Program-made: the position numbers and the translations under genes | Assembly (NCBI RefSeq): GCF_018446385.1 | Contig: NW_024589857.1 | Location: forward strand, 248,001-312,000 | Direction: 5' to 3' | From: Zingiber officinale | Lineage: Eukaryota; Streptophyta; Magnoliopsida; Zingiberales; Zingiberaceae | Length of the DNA: 64,000 nucleotides | Shown: positions 47,269 through 59,373 of the stretch, one piece after another | How the letters are laid out: the number at the start of each line of letters is the position of its first letter | How positions within the stretch are numbered: the stretch's first letter is position 1 | Notes under the pieces: generated by a model | Database searches by the model: none | Told to the model about the DNA's origin: nothing | Seen by the model: only the letters and a program-made list of their open reading frames with translations

Positions 47269-50119
47269 TGTAAGATACCACATCCAAATAATAATTAAAA
47301 ATAAGATTTAATGGACAAAAAGTCTTAATGGAATTTTTAGGAAATTATAGAATTTTTTTGAGAATTAATTAGAACTCGTATGAGTTATGTTAAGGGGATC
47401 AATTATTGGACTAAGGAAAAGTCTGTTTAAATTACCCGATTTAAACGAGGAAATATTTAATTTCCTTAAATATTTTATTTTTCCTTTTTCTTTAAAATCT
47501 CTCTCGTGCCCTAACCTTGATCGTCAAACTCCCTCTCTTCCCTCTCCTCCTCACGCGATCTCCTCACCTCGCGACACCACAACCGGCGATTTTCCCTCTC
47601 GAGCCACAGCTGCCTGCCCTAATCCTTTCCCCGCCGCCGACTTCTCCCGATTACCCTTGCGAGTTCCCGTGCACAACCGGGACTCCTTCCTCGAGCTATA
47701 GCCGCCGCCTCTCCGTGCACCAGCTCCACGGCATCCAACGATCTCCCTCTTCTCCTCGCGAGCTCCCGCAAGCATAGCCGCCTTAGCGACCGATCGCGCC
47801 GGCTCTGCCATCCCGGCGTCGGCCAAGCCTTCTTCCCTCTTCTCCTTGCGAGTTCCCGCAAGCACAACCGCCGATCCTCTTCTCTCCGAGCCGTGCCCTA
47901 ACCATCTCCACCCGACGCCGCACCACCTCCCCCTGACGCCACAGAACAATAGCTACTGCTGTTGTCGGCACCGCTGCCAATTGTTTACACCCGCGACACA
48001 GTAGCTTCGCAGATTGCCTTGAGCCACCATTGGAGCAGTGAACAGCCACCCGGGGATGAAGTCGTAAGTAATGAGGTTTATACCTAAGTTCACTCATTCA
48101 ATTTAGTTAATTAGATCCTATTAGCAATCAAGGTTAATTTGACTATAGGAATTGAAATCTACTTGTTGATTTGGGATGTGAATAATTGTTTGCTCTTGTT
48201 AACGGAGAGGATAATGAGCTTTCTTTTCATTCAGTAAGTTCTCACTAGCTAACAATAGAGATAAGGGTGGAACCCTGTTATTAATTGGCTAAAAAGCTTG
48301 TGACTTAATTGAGTTAAGTATATGATGGATATATTTATAGAATAATAAGTGGGTAGATAGATTAATGAAACCATGGATCTAATAACTTATACCATACTCA
48401 TTCTGTTCGGTTACTGGTTTTCAATCTATTTTAGTATTCAGCGTGACTAATTACTAGGTTTGTGGTTTGATGGATTTGGGTGAATTGAGGTTCATAGTTG
48501 GATTAGGATTTTATTTCCCTAATTAAGTTGGGTTTAGATTTAGCTAATTGCTGCGTATGAGATTAGCTAAATTGTATATCACGCGAATTGCAGGACGTTG
48601 ATTTGAGACGAGCATCACGACGTGAGTTTAAGTCTCATACGATCGACAGATGAAGGCGGGTATTTCTTACTTTGATTCTTTAATTCTTTGAACTTAGTGC
48701 ATGAGCTATTTTTGGATAGAAACTGCTTTTACCTTGACTCCACTCTTATTTTTCCTGCGCTTGATACTTCCACGCAATCTTTGAGAAATTCGTTTCCATA
48801 TCTATACAGTCTCTTTTGTTGTCCATGATCGGTAGCAGATACTAGATACCATGTTTGTATGCTTTGACTGTTGCTTATTTATGTACGATATTGAGCATAC
48901 TGGCTTCATGTAGCATACCCGTTTCTGCTTATATATATATGATGACTGTTGCATTGTTCGCATCATGTCATTGCATGCATGCTGCATCCTCGGCCACTCG
49001 AGAGAGTGGTAGCTGGAGTTGATGCCGCTTGTCCTGTCATGCCGCACTCGACCACTCGTGTGAGTGGTAGCTGGAGTACGAGCAGCAGGGACCCCCTTCG
49101 CTGTGTAGCTAGTTAGCTACTCAGCACCTGTCCATCCGGTCACTCGTGGGAGTGACGGCCTTTGGGTGGTACAGTTGTCATTGATCCGGCCTCTCGACCA
49201 TACAGGGGTCATGGTGCAGAGAGGTGGGCGAGGTGACCATCCGTGTATACGCTGTTATTATGCCTGCTTTGGCTGCTGCTGTTTATTTATGTTATTATTG
49301 CTTACTTATGCTGATGTGGTATATTTATGTTGTCGTTGCTTCTTGCTGTTGTTCACTTATGCTGATATGCCGTCTTATGTTGAGATATGCTCTCGTTGTA
49401 GGTGGTTAAACCTTGGTTTATTTATTGGAAATGTTTATATGTCTTACACATTACCTCTGTAGTTACGAGCAGTATTATAGCAGATTAGTACCATTCTTGA
49501 CCCTCTATATCTAGCCTAGGATATGGTTCCAGGTATGAGCATTGATTATGGTTTCATTTTGTATATGCTACTTCTCTTATGAGACTGTATTCCTTTTGGG
49601 CATTCTCTATTTGTTGACTATGCTCATGCACTATCTTTTCTATACCCGCTGAGTTCCAATACTCACCACCTCGCAAATTTGTTTTCTTTCGCCAGGTAAC
49701 AGATAGATGAGTCAGGGATGCTTGGAGAGATGCTGGCTGCCAGTCCTAGGTCCTACGTCACACTCGAGGATAGTTTTCATTTTGGTTTTGTTATCGTTTG
49801 GGGTGGTATATTGTTTTTTTTGTATATTTTGTTTTTCAACAAGTCGATGTGAATTTTGGGTCAAGTCTGTGATGACAGGCATTTTTGTTAGTGTCGTTGT
49901 TGGTTTTACGTTCGTATCGTTTTATGTCTTCCGCTGCTGTGTGTTTACGTTCAGCCGTGTAGGCTTATTAAACTGCGTGGTTATGATATTTTTATTCTAT
50001 ATATATTTCAGCCAAGTGTAGCTGAGGTATATTTTGTATGTAGTAATGCTTTATATTGTCACCCGTACAGGGGAGATGTTGTCGAAATTTCTTCGGACAG
50101 GGATTCCTGGGGCGTGACA
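47269..50119 (+). repeat. Solo LTR of a large Ty3/Gypsy-type element
   Basis: The sequence begins TGTAAGATACCACATCC and ends GGGGCGTGACA, typical of large Gypsy chromovirus LTRs, with the 5 bp target duplication CAAAG at 47264-47268 and 50120-50124. The 2851 bp contain a GC-rich region at about 47510-48060 and pairs of CACTCG-GTGAGTGG motifs near 49000-49160. No internal domain is present, so the element was lost by LTR-LTR recombination. Open frames inside it are not recognised as genes. Confidence 0.88.
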
Positions 50120-50374
50120 CAAAGAATACCTAAAATAATGATTTTTAGAATTAATATAATAAAACAGGGATAAAATTAGAACATATATTTTTTTTAATTC
50201 TCCTTACCCTTCCTTACACTCCAAATCGGGATATAAGAAATTCTTTCATTTCATGGGTCAGGAAGGTTAAAGCTTACCTTTTCTTACCTTTCGTTTCCAT
50301 AGCTCTCACTTCTTCCCAAATAGGGTTTTAAATTTCCCTTCCCCTTCCCTCACCTCCTCCCAAACAATGCATAA

Positions 50375-50767
50375 GGGTGAGTAGTCTACTCAGTGCCTAA
50401 CAAGTCCAAGCAGGTTAAGATGACCTGATACTTGGTAAGAGGAAAATATTAGGGGAAGGTAACCATAGGTAATGAGAAGTCTTAAAAGAGTGAACTCTAA
50501 ACAAAAGGAAAATCCTAGGGAAGGTAACCATAACTAATGAGAAGTCTTAGAGGAGTAAACTCTAAGCAAGTTTGACTGAAAATCCGCTCATTAACAGTGT
50601 TCAAAGAATTGAACATTGTTATCGTGTGAGAGTTATAACACTCATCCACATTGGTTTGTAACACTATTTAAATATTATAACACACACATATTAACATTAA
50701 TGTGGATGCTCTTATAACACTCACATATTAACATCAAATTTAGATGCTCTTATGTTATTGAGTCAAA
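50375..50767. other. Repetitive spacer
   Basis: At about 50439-50560 two copies of a segment of roughly 65-70 bp with GGTAACCATA and AATGAGAAGTCTTA follow each other. From about 50620 the dispersed repeat also seen at 42300-42400 appears (TTATAACACTC motifs). No gene was seen. Confidence 0.5.
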
Positions 50768-51018
50768 CGATAAGTACCCTAGGTTTTTTTTGATGATCAA
50801 CTAAGTTAAGTTATGTCCTGTATGTTTTGATGTCTTATGTCTGAGTGCACAGGGACTTAGGAACACAAGAAGTCAAGCGAGAAAGATGACATGGGAAGGG
50901 AGTCAACAGGCTCGGTGCATCCAAGGGACGAACAACTATGGAAGAGTACACCGGTGGAGCGAGAAAGACGCAAGCGGTGTGTCCGAGGGTTGAGAAGCCA
51001 GAGAAAGTCTGCTTGAGT
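50768..51018 (+). repeat. Truncated LTR related to the 22157-25910 element
   Basis: Diverged match to the first 250 bp of that LTR: TGATCAACTAAGTTAAGTTA, then GACTTAGGAACACA and GAAGAGTACACCGGTGG. It ends where the hAT-like fragment starts at 51019. Confidence 0.75.
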
Positions 51019-51398
51019 AGGATTATAAATGAACCAAGCGTTCATGAACAAACTTGGTGTTCAGATTGGTAAGAGCTTGTTTATGTTTATTCAATATATA
51101 TAAGATTAATTAAACAAACAAGCTTGAATAGCTCATTAAGTTAAACAAACAAGCTTAAACACATATATGTTCAACTTGTTAACATTCATGAACAACGTTC
51201 ATGAGCAATGTTTGTGAATAATGTTCATAAACAATGTTCATGAACCATATTCATTAATAAAATTTCTTTCAATATGCTAAATAAACAATAAAATAAAATA
51301 AATAAATAAATTTAAATTATCAAGTTTAATTACCAATCAAACAATTAAAAGTTTCAAACAATCAAACAAGCTTGGTTCGAGCTTTAAAATTACACGAA
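51019..51398 (+). mobile_element. 3'-truncated copy of the 56695-57331 hAT-like element
   Basis: Starts TAGGATTATAAATGAACC and is collinear with about the first 370 bp of the complete copy at 56695 (CTTGGTGTTCAGATTGGTAA, then repeated GTTCATGAACAATG-type motifs). The other terminus is missing. Confidence 0.8.
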
Positions 51399-51814
51399 TC
51401 TCGATGTGCAGGACTAAGAAAAGTAATGGAGACAAATCAGAACTTGACGCTTAAAGCTAAGAAGAACGAACTGGATTTAAAGTCTTCCCTTGACGAAGAT
51501 CAAGAAGCATATATGATAAGAAAATTTTAAAAATCTTTAATTCTAATAATTTTGATAAAACACAAGTTAAGAAGCTTTTATGGAGAAGAAGAAAAGTAAA
51601 GTACTACAATTGTAATAAAAAAGGGCATATATAAAAAACAATAGTCTAAAATTGAAAAATAAAGAAAAAGAAAAGATCAAAGGGTCAAGGCACAAGAAAC
51701 TTAAAGCAACATGGACCGAGTCATCATTAGAAGAGTTCAAAAAGAAAGAATACGCCGGACTAGCACTAATGGCCAGCATCAAAAAGAAAACGATGAAGCT
51801 ATATTGGAAGAGAG
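51399..51814 (+). pseudogene. Copia gag remnant (zinc-knuckle region)
   Basis: A degenerate frame encodes a YNCNKKGHI segment at about 51605-51632, then KKLKATWTESSLEEFKKKEY and AGLALMAS at 51685-51780. This matches the basic-acidic tail after the zinc knuckle in Copia gag. Frames and cysteines are broken. It ends at the Athila-like LTR at 51815. It may belong to the same dead element as the LTR scrap at 50768. Confidence 0.6.
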
Positions 51815-53368
51815 TGGTGTGCGTAAATTATATACACTTTTATGCATACTTCGACACACATTCACATACTTTATTTATGCTTGATCTGTGCATTTCTACA
51901 CCTCTTATCATATTTTTAGCATAATTACTCTTATTTGTCAGAGATATGCTCTTTGTGCGCCTTTCTATTGATAGGAGTCACTTTTGGGGCAAAAATGATG
52001 CTTGTTGACGATTCGGAGAACAAACGAAGTAAAATGGATTGATTGTGTGAAGTTCACACTGTAGTGGCACTTGCTAGAGGTGGAGAAGACTCTGGCCATG
52101 TGGTTCCACATGACCATGTTAAAGAAGCAGAGAAGGAGAAGGCCATGGCCGTGTGGCCTACTAGAGGAGGAGTAGAACGCGACCGTGTGAATCCATACGG
52201 TCATGCCACCTGATCAGAGACCAAGCAGAACATGACCGTGTGACTCCACACGGCCATGCCACCTGACTAGAGACCAAGCATAGCGCGGCCGTGTGGATGC
52301 CACACAGTTGTGGCACGGGCCATGCCCAACACTATTTAAGGGGATTTCTTCCCCTTTCTAAGGGAACGAAGGTTCTCCCTTCGGGAGATCTATCTTGGTG
52401 TCGATCTACATTCTTCCCAATCTTCGTTCGACGATCCAAGGCCATATTCATCATCTCATCAAATCCAGAAGCAAAGGATTGGATCCGAATATCACTCAAC
52501 TCAATCAGATAAGCTTCTTCTCCCTTCCTCTTTTAGTTGGGTTTGGATGCTTTCAATTCTTATGTCTTTGGATTCTTCCCTTTGCACCATGGAGTAGATC
52601 TATTGTTCTAGGATTAAGGGAGTAATTGTGATGTGCATTGATGGAAAAACTCATGGAAATGTCAATTTCCTATCTATATGACATTACCATGCCTTGTATC
52701 TATTTGATCTTATATGCATGTATTGTGTTTGAGCTTAATTCTCATGTTTGATTGAATGGTTGTGTAGAGTTATTGATCTCGTAGGGGGAATGCCCTAGAT
52801 TGTATGACCGAGGGCCCTAGTGATAGGGGTAACCCATTTTCAGACATCTAGGGTATTACCTTGAAGGGAGAAGTAATTCCCCGCAAGGAAGTAGGGAAAT
52901 AGATGTAATCGTTATCTCTATTCCTATGGTTATTAAGTATATTGTGATTTCTGACTGAGGGGTCATAGTGACAGGGGTGACCCGTTACCAAACTTCATAG
53001 GGATCATTTCTATTTAATAGCGTGGGATATAAATCCAAATAGCATTTCAGCTTGACCACTGCAGGGAAGAGTCGCTAATAAATCTAGCTTGCTACAAGTG
53101 TATGGGAATTGAGGATGGGTAATTGGTGAACCATGATACATTGAGAATGATTACAATGAAACTGAACCCCTAGAATATTTCCCAATTCAAGTCTCTCTCT
53201 CTCTCCTTTACTCAATCTTAGTTCTCTTTAGTTAGCATGTGGCTTTCAAGCGTCAATTGTTTAGCTAATTTTCTATGAGAAATCACTAGTGTTTATAACC
53301 AGTCCATGTGAGTTCGATAATCTTTTATATTACTAATGATGTAATCGTGCACTTGCAGCTTCGTAATA
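51815..53368 (+). repeat. 5' LTR of the Athila-like element
   Basis: Starts TGGTGTGCGTAAATTATA. Contains an inverted-motif array of CCGTGTGG/CCACACGG units at about 52060-52320 and a probable promoter just after (CACTATTTAAGG near 52330). It ends ...GTAATA, where the family usually ends GTAACA, immediately before the primer-binding site. Confidence 0.8.
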
Positions 53369-53374
53369 AGTTTT

Positions 53375-53392
53375 TGGCACCGTTGCTGGGGA
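53375..53392 (+). other. Primer-binding site, tRNA-Asp type
   Basis: TGGCACCGTTGCTGGGGA differs at two positions from the Athila/Tat consensus complementary to the tRNA-Asp 3' end. It lies about six bases after the LTR end. Confidence 0.8.
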
Positions 53393-53649
53393 CTGCGCTT
53401 ATAACATTAGTAGATAATCATTTGAGTTAGCCTAAACTTGTTTTCTTTCTCATATTGTAAATATTTTTACAATACTGTTTTTGTAGATACATCTCACATT
53501 TGTTTACTTCTATTTCTGTAATTTTCTTTTTATAATTTAAATTCAACACTTTGAAAATTCTATTTCTTTCTGCATTTAGAACTTGCGTTTGGCATATTTG
53601 TAATCTTGTTCTTAGATATGAAGATCTAATCTTGCAGGAGATTTACTAC

Positions 53650-54556
53650 CACTTGATCTAAAGATAGATTGAGCATACCGAAGAAGAAGAAACCTGTAGA
53701 GACAACAAGAAGAACAAGAATAATTTGAAATGATGAACAAACCTCTTAAAGATTACGCAGCACCTTATGTACAGGGGCTTCGGTCTAGCATTATCAGACG
53801 ACCTGTTGAAGCCAATAATTTTTAGATTAAGCCTGTGGTGATTACAATGGTTCATCAAAATTAATTTGGAGGTGGACCACATGAAGATCCAAAACCAACA
53901 CTTGGAAGTCTTTTATGAAATTTACAGTACAATGAAAATGAATGAAGTTCCAACGGAAGCAATAAGATTATTGTCATTCAGGTTTTTCCTAAGGGATAGA
54001 GTCAAGTAGTGGCTTAATTCCTTACTAGCTAATATCATCACATCTTGGGAGCAATGTGAGCAACAATTCCTCAATAAATTCTATCCTTCTAGTAAAACTG
54101 CTTACATGAGAAATCTTATAGCAAGCTTCAGATAGTCAGATTCAGAATCATTATTTGAAGCATAAGATTGATTCAAAAAGATGCTTAGTCATTGCCCACA
54201 TCATGGACTTGAGAAGTGGTTAGCTCTACACACTTTTTATAATGACATCAACTATCACACAAAGGTGTCCCTTGACTCTACATTTGGAGGAGCATTAATA
54301 AACAAAAGTCTAGATGAGGTTGAAGATATTATAGAGAGTGTAACCCAAAATCATCATCAATGGGCATCTGAAAGATGTGGAGGCTCCTTCTCTGAAAATC
54401 CTATCAAGGTATTAAGAAAGTTTGACGTGGATGCAATTACTCTTATGTCCACGAAGTTGGACGCTTTGACTAAAAAGTTTGAGAATATGAGAACTAGTAT
54501 GGTTAATGCAATTGTATGTGTATGTGACACTTGTGGAAGCATGGACCATGCTTAAG
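53650..54556 (+). pseudogene. gag of the Athila-like element, with stops
   Basis: The translation is recognisable from about 53730 (KDYAAPYVQGLRSSI, family usual NDFA-P), through FGGGPHEDP (usual FGG-P-EDP). A frame at 54181-54555 then reads CPHHGLEKWLALHTFYND and GGALINKSLDEVEDIIESV, then HHQWASER. These are the retrotransposon gag (PF03732-type) motifs of Athila/Tat. Stops and frame changes at several points make it inactive. Downstream, 54600-55190 holds a decayed glutamine-rich linker with QNQ-type motifs. Confidence 0.85.
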
Positions 54557-55196
54557 AAACTTGCGCTTTGGGGTCCATCTTTGCACAAATTAATCAGCTT
54601 GAGCAATGTGATGCAATAGTAAGTTATAATCAAAGATAAAATAATACGTATTGCAATACATACAACCCTGGGTGAAAGAATCATCCAAAATTTTCTTACC
54701 GGAACAATTAAGATCAAGGACCATTTACAGGGGTAATGCCAAGTTACCAACCCGGATAACAAAACTATCAACAACAACCGTCACAAGGCTATCAACTATC
54801 CTAGATAGAAAAGATGTTTGAGGAAGTTCTTGCTGAACAAAAGGAAATGAAAAATGAAATCAAGCAACTCACTCAAAGAATGGATAACACTGAAAAATAC
54901 CAAAAGATTCAAAATAGCCAAATTACCTAGACAACCTCATCTTCTTCAAGAGCACCAGGAGCTTTCCCAGGCAAGTCTGATGTGAATCCGATTGAACACT
55001 GCAACAAAATAGAGCTTCGGATTGGATGAACCTTGGGAGATCCCCAAGTGATTGCTCATAAAGGGATTGATAATTTAGAAGAGTTCTCTCCTCCCTTACC
55101 TAATCTAGTTAAGGTCCAGGATGATGAGGAGATTACCAAGAAGGTTGAAGAGACTCTTTCAGCACCACCCCAAAATCAAACAGTCAAAGATTAGCT

Positions 55197-55838
55197 ATGA
55201 CAAAGATGGATGAAAAATTTGACAGATTTTTAGAAAAGGTCAAAGAACTTTGTATTGAGGTTCCTCAGATTGATGCTCTTCACCAAATGACCAAGTTCAC
55301 TAAATTTTTGAAGGATATCATGTCCAACCAAAGGAAAAAAAGAGAGTTCGAGACTGTGGCGCTAATGGAAGAGTGCAGTGCTCTATTCATGACAACTGCT
55401 CCCCTAAAGGTTCAAGATCCAGGAAGCTTCACAATTCCTTACACTATAGGAACTGAATTCATAGATAGAGTTTTTTGTGATTTGGGGGCAAGTGTTAGCC
55501 TCATTCCATATTTGGTTTATAATAAGCTAGGTTTCAAAAACTTTAAACTTACTATTATAGTACTTTAGTTAGCTGATCATTCATGTAGGTACCCTATGGG
55601 TATCATTGAAGATGTGCTGGTAGAGGTGGGTGGTTGTATCATACCCATCGATTTTGTTATCTTAGATATGGAGGAGGATCCCAAGATCCCAATCATATTG
55701 GGAAGACCGTTCTTTGTGATTGCTGGAGCTATTATTGATGTAAAAAATCATAAACTATTTCTAGTTATTGGTAAGAAAAGATTAGAATTTGATTTACCTA
55801 AATATCCTAATCATGTATCTTCCCTTTTTAACTAAGTA
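55197..55838 (+). pseudogene. Aspartic protease region of the Athila-like element
   Basis: Two frames, 55197-55568 and 55596-55835, lie in one reading frame separated by a stop at 55566-55568. The first carries FCDLGASVSLIPYLVYNKLG; the family active site is DLGAS, intact here. The second gives GIIEDVLVEVGGCIIPIDFV and MEEDPKIPIILGRPF, the ILGRPF motif of the Gypsy protease fold. The protease would cut the gag-pol precursor. The stop and missing pol make it non-functional. After 55840 the frame decays, with ...KQVLLGRQPKG at about 56080, a 3' motif also typical of Athila-like elements. Confidence 0.9.
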
Positions 55839-56365
55839 CAGCGGGACATATGCCCACAAGATTGAGGAATGGAACTTCCATTCTCATGGGAGGCCACCGG
55901 ATGCAGTACATGATCTAGCAAGAATTGGGAGAAGGCCCCCAATCAAGAATGACAAGTACTTCTTCCCTACAAGGGAAGAATGAAGCAAGAGTCTGAAGCA
56001 CCAACCCTAGGAGGGGAAGCCGTGCCTCCATGGGAATAATCTGTAGCAATGGAGACGGGGTCGAGCTAAAGACTTGAAACAAGTGCTTCTTGGGAGGCAA
56101 CCCAAGGGTTCTTTTTAGTTAGTTCAGTTTATAACTTTGTTTCTTTAGTTAGTTTGTCTTAGTGTTTTTTTTTTCATTTTTAGGTTGTGTGTAGCCTCCA
56201 CGAGTTGGCGATGATCACCTCATAGGCGTGGAGTCTTCAGCAAAGTCAAAAAAGGAGAAAACTCAGCCCTTATACACCTTAAAAAGCTAACCGTGTGACC
56301 TCACGTGGCCATGTGACCCCACATGACCGTGTGAAGCTAGCAGAGAAGAGAAAAGACTAGGCCAT

Positions 56366-58818
56366 TAATGTGCGTAGATTATATACACTTTAATGCATAT
56401 TTTGACGCACATCTACTTGTATTTCATGAGCATAATCTATGTTTATTGTACCCTATTTAATTATAATGTTATATTTCTATTTCTTTTATTTGGATATCTA
56501 CTCTTTACTTGTTTTGATTGATAGGACGTGATTTGGAGCAAAAACAGAGCTTAAATGGAGTCTAGAGCTTCCAAAGTATCTAGGTCATTTGGAACTCACA
56601 CGGGCATGTAAAAACTAAGTTTTTCCATGTCCTGGCCGTGTGGAAACCATACAGCCTTGTGGAAGCTGTGTGGGGGTCGTGTGGAGGCCGTGTGTAGGAC
56701 TGTAAATGAATGAAGCGTTCATGAACAAGCTTGGTGTTCAGATTGGTAAGAGCTTGTTTATGTTCGTTCAATATATATACGATTAATTAAACAAACAAGC
56801 TTAAATAGCTCGTTAAGCTAGACAAACAAGCTTGAACACATATGTGTTCAGCTTGTTAATGTTCGTGAACAACGTACGTGAGCAATGTTTATGAACAATG
56901 TTTATAAATAATGTTCATGAACCATATTCATTAATAAAACTCTTTTCAATATGCTAAATAAACAATAAAATAAAATAAATAAATAAATAAATTTAAATTA
57001 TCAAGTTTAATAACCAATCAAACAACTAAAAGTTTTAAACAATCAAACAAGCTTGATAACATCTAAATGAACCAAGCTCAAACCAAGCTCAAGCCAAGCT
57101 CGAACAAGCTTAAGCCAAGCTAGAATTGAGAGCTTGATAACATCTAAATGAACCAAGCTCAAGCTAAGCTTCAAACAAGCTCAAGCTCATAAAAAATAAA
57201 CCAAGCCAAGCTTGAACACTCATTTCAAAAGCTTGGTTAATTTTAAGCCCGGCTCGGCTCAGCTTGGTTACCTTATCAAACAAACTTAAACACCCCAAAG
57301 CTTGGCTTGGCTCGGCTTGTTTACAACCCTAGCCGTGTGAAGGCCATGTGGAGTTTTTAGCACTGCAGACTAAAGCTAAAATGGCTATAACTTTGTGCTT
57401 GGTTGGAGTTACGGGCTGTTCTTTATATCAAAATGTAGATAACTTCAAGATCTACAACTTTGCTGAAGACTTGAACCAGAGAAAACCTCATTTTCATAGT
57501 CTAAAAAACATTGCAATGAGATATATCTACGCAGAGACATGCCAAGGGCCATGCAAGGGGTGTGTGAAATCCACACGGCCATATCGATTCACACAGGCCG
57601 TGTGGAAGTTTCAGAGAAGAAAAAGACTTTGGCAGTGTGGACCACATGATTGTGCCATTAGACCAGAGCCAAGGCAGCACATGGCCATGTGGACCACACG
57701 GTCGTGCCATTAGACCAGAGCCAAGGCAACACATGGCCGTGTGGATTCACACGGCCATGTCACGACCCATGCAAGGGCTGTGACAAGTGCTATAAAAGGG
57801 GGGTTTTCTCCCATTTTCATGAATCTTTGGCTTGGGGCTCGCTCCCATTTCTTGGAGAAGGGTTCTCCCTTAGGGGAACCCTAGTTCTTTCATCTTCGTC
57901 GATCCGTCTACCTTCGGAGCGAGGATTGCATCCAAGAAGACCGATGCTACATGGATAAGATCTCTCTTCGTTTCTCTTTATATTTTGATATGTAGATTGC
58001 TTTACTTCTTGTTTCTTAGTTGTATTATCTTGCAATGGAGTAGATCTCTAGATCTAGGATGTAGGAAGTAGCTATGATGTGATTATGAATGTATGAACTA
58101 TGTATTTAGATATTTCCTTATTCAATTAAGTGTTATGTCATGTTCTATTTGTGTTGTACCTTCTATGTGTTTGATGAAGTGTGTGAATGGTGCAGACATG
58201 TAGATGTGGATTGATTGTGGATCCCGTAGAGGGATACCCTAAGTCATATGCTAAGGGATGCTAGTGACAGGCAGATCCAGCTAACGGACGTCTAGGGTAT
58301 CATCTTGAAAAGAGAAGCAATTCTCTACAAGGAAGTAGGTAGTCCTAGTCAATTGTAATCCTCATCTCTATGTTTATTAAGTAGTGCATGTGTTCATATG
58401 TTGTATGATCGAGGGACGCTAGTAATAGGCAGATCCCGCTAACGGACTTTATAGAAATCATTCCTATTTAATTGCAAGGGATATTGATCTAACTGCCCTG
58501 TCAGTTGTCCACTGCAGGGGAGAGCCGGTAACTTTTTACATGTGCATAAGAATGGAGGTAAGGAGATGAATAATGCATAGAGTCATTAATTAACATCATA
58601 GTGAAATCGAAATTTTAGTATCTATCCTCAAATCTAGCTCTCCCACTTTCTCTACTCTTTACATTCTCTCTTTCCTTCACTCTCTCTTTTCCAATTAACC
58701 TTCGATTTTCTAGATAGCTCTCTGTATGAAGTTAACTAGTGCTTAATCAATAATTCCTGTAGATTCGATATCTTTTGTATTACTGATGACATAACCGTGC
58801 ACTTGCAGTTTCGTAATA
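56366..58818 (+). repeat. Solo LTR of a related Athila-like element, inserted inside the first
   Basis: Starts TAATGTGCGTAGATTATA and ends CAGTTTCGTAATA, both like the host element's LTR. It is flanked by the perfect 5 bp duplication GCCAT at 56361-56365 and 58819-58823. Of its 2453 bp, 645 belong to a hAT-like insertion and its duplication. It carries the CCGTGTGG array at about 57540-57800. The LTR termini TA...TA differ from the expected TG...CA by point changes. Confidence 0.85.
56695..57331. mobile_element. hAT-like short element, 637 bp, complete
   Basis: Termini TAGGACTGTAAA and TTTACAACCCTA are imperfect 12 bp inverted repeats. The 8 bp duplication GCCGTGTG is at 56687-56694 and 57332-57339, which is diagnostic for hAT. 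Internal sequence is made of AAGCTTGAACA and CTCGGCTTGG motifs without coding capacity. A truncated copy is at 51019-51398. Confidence 0.9.
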
Positions 58819-58823
58819 GCCAT

Positions 58824-59373
58824 GTGACTTCATACAACCGTGTGGTCCTGGTAGAGAGAAAGAAGAGGATGGTTGTGTGACTTCACATGACCATGTGAAT
58901 TCAGTCGAGAGGAAGAAGAGGGCGACCGCGTGAAGCGACAGAGAGGAAGCCGACCCAGGCTATGTCAATCAACACAGCCGTGTGAACCTAGCCGAGAGGA
59001 AGAAGAATTAACCCATGTTAATCGACACGGCCGTGTGGAGAAGCCCTCGACCGGGCCGTGCCTTTAAGACACGGCCGTGCCAAGGCCATGTCCGCCACAC
59101 CACCACCTCAAAATCACCTTCTCTACCCCTTTCTTCTCTTGAAGCCTTTTTCTCCTCAATCCTACTTCATCCACCTCAAAAATCTAGATCTTAGACTCCC
59201 TTTCTCCAAGATCCAGATCAAGATCTAAATCCCAAATCCAAGAACCCCTCATCATCATTATCTTCTTCTTCAGATCTACCTCTTCTCACAAAATCTCTTC
59301 TCCTTTTTCTTCAATTAATCACTCTCCTTCACTTATCTTCCCATCATATCTCATCTTTTAAAAAGAATTTGAC
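58824..59373 (+). other. Internal leader of the Athila-like ORF-1 region
   Basis: Non-coding. The first half continues the CCGTGTG/CACACGG motif array (58824-59100). The second half is pyrimidine-rich with CCTTTTTCTCC and ATCATCATTATC-type runs that precede ORF-1 in this family. Confidence 0.5.

Larger units (their letters stand above)
46784..50371. mobile_element. Tourist/Harbinger-like element containing a solo LTR
   Basis: The left end CCCTCTGTTTGGATGGGG and the inverted right end TGCATTGTTTGGGAGGAGG are imperfect inverted repeats rich in GGGAAGGGG. The 3 bp target duplication TAA is at 46781-46783 and 50372-50374. The surrounding GGGTGAGTAGTCTAC repeats are continuous across the site, which confirms the insertion. 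Removing the solo LTR (47269-50119) and its duplication leaves about 730 bp. No transposase is encoded. Confidence 0.75.

Noticed and set aside
47387-48097. GC-rich frames with proline and arginine
   Set aside because: Inside the solo LTR; no family similarity, and both strands are open because of base composition.
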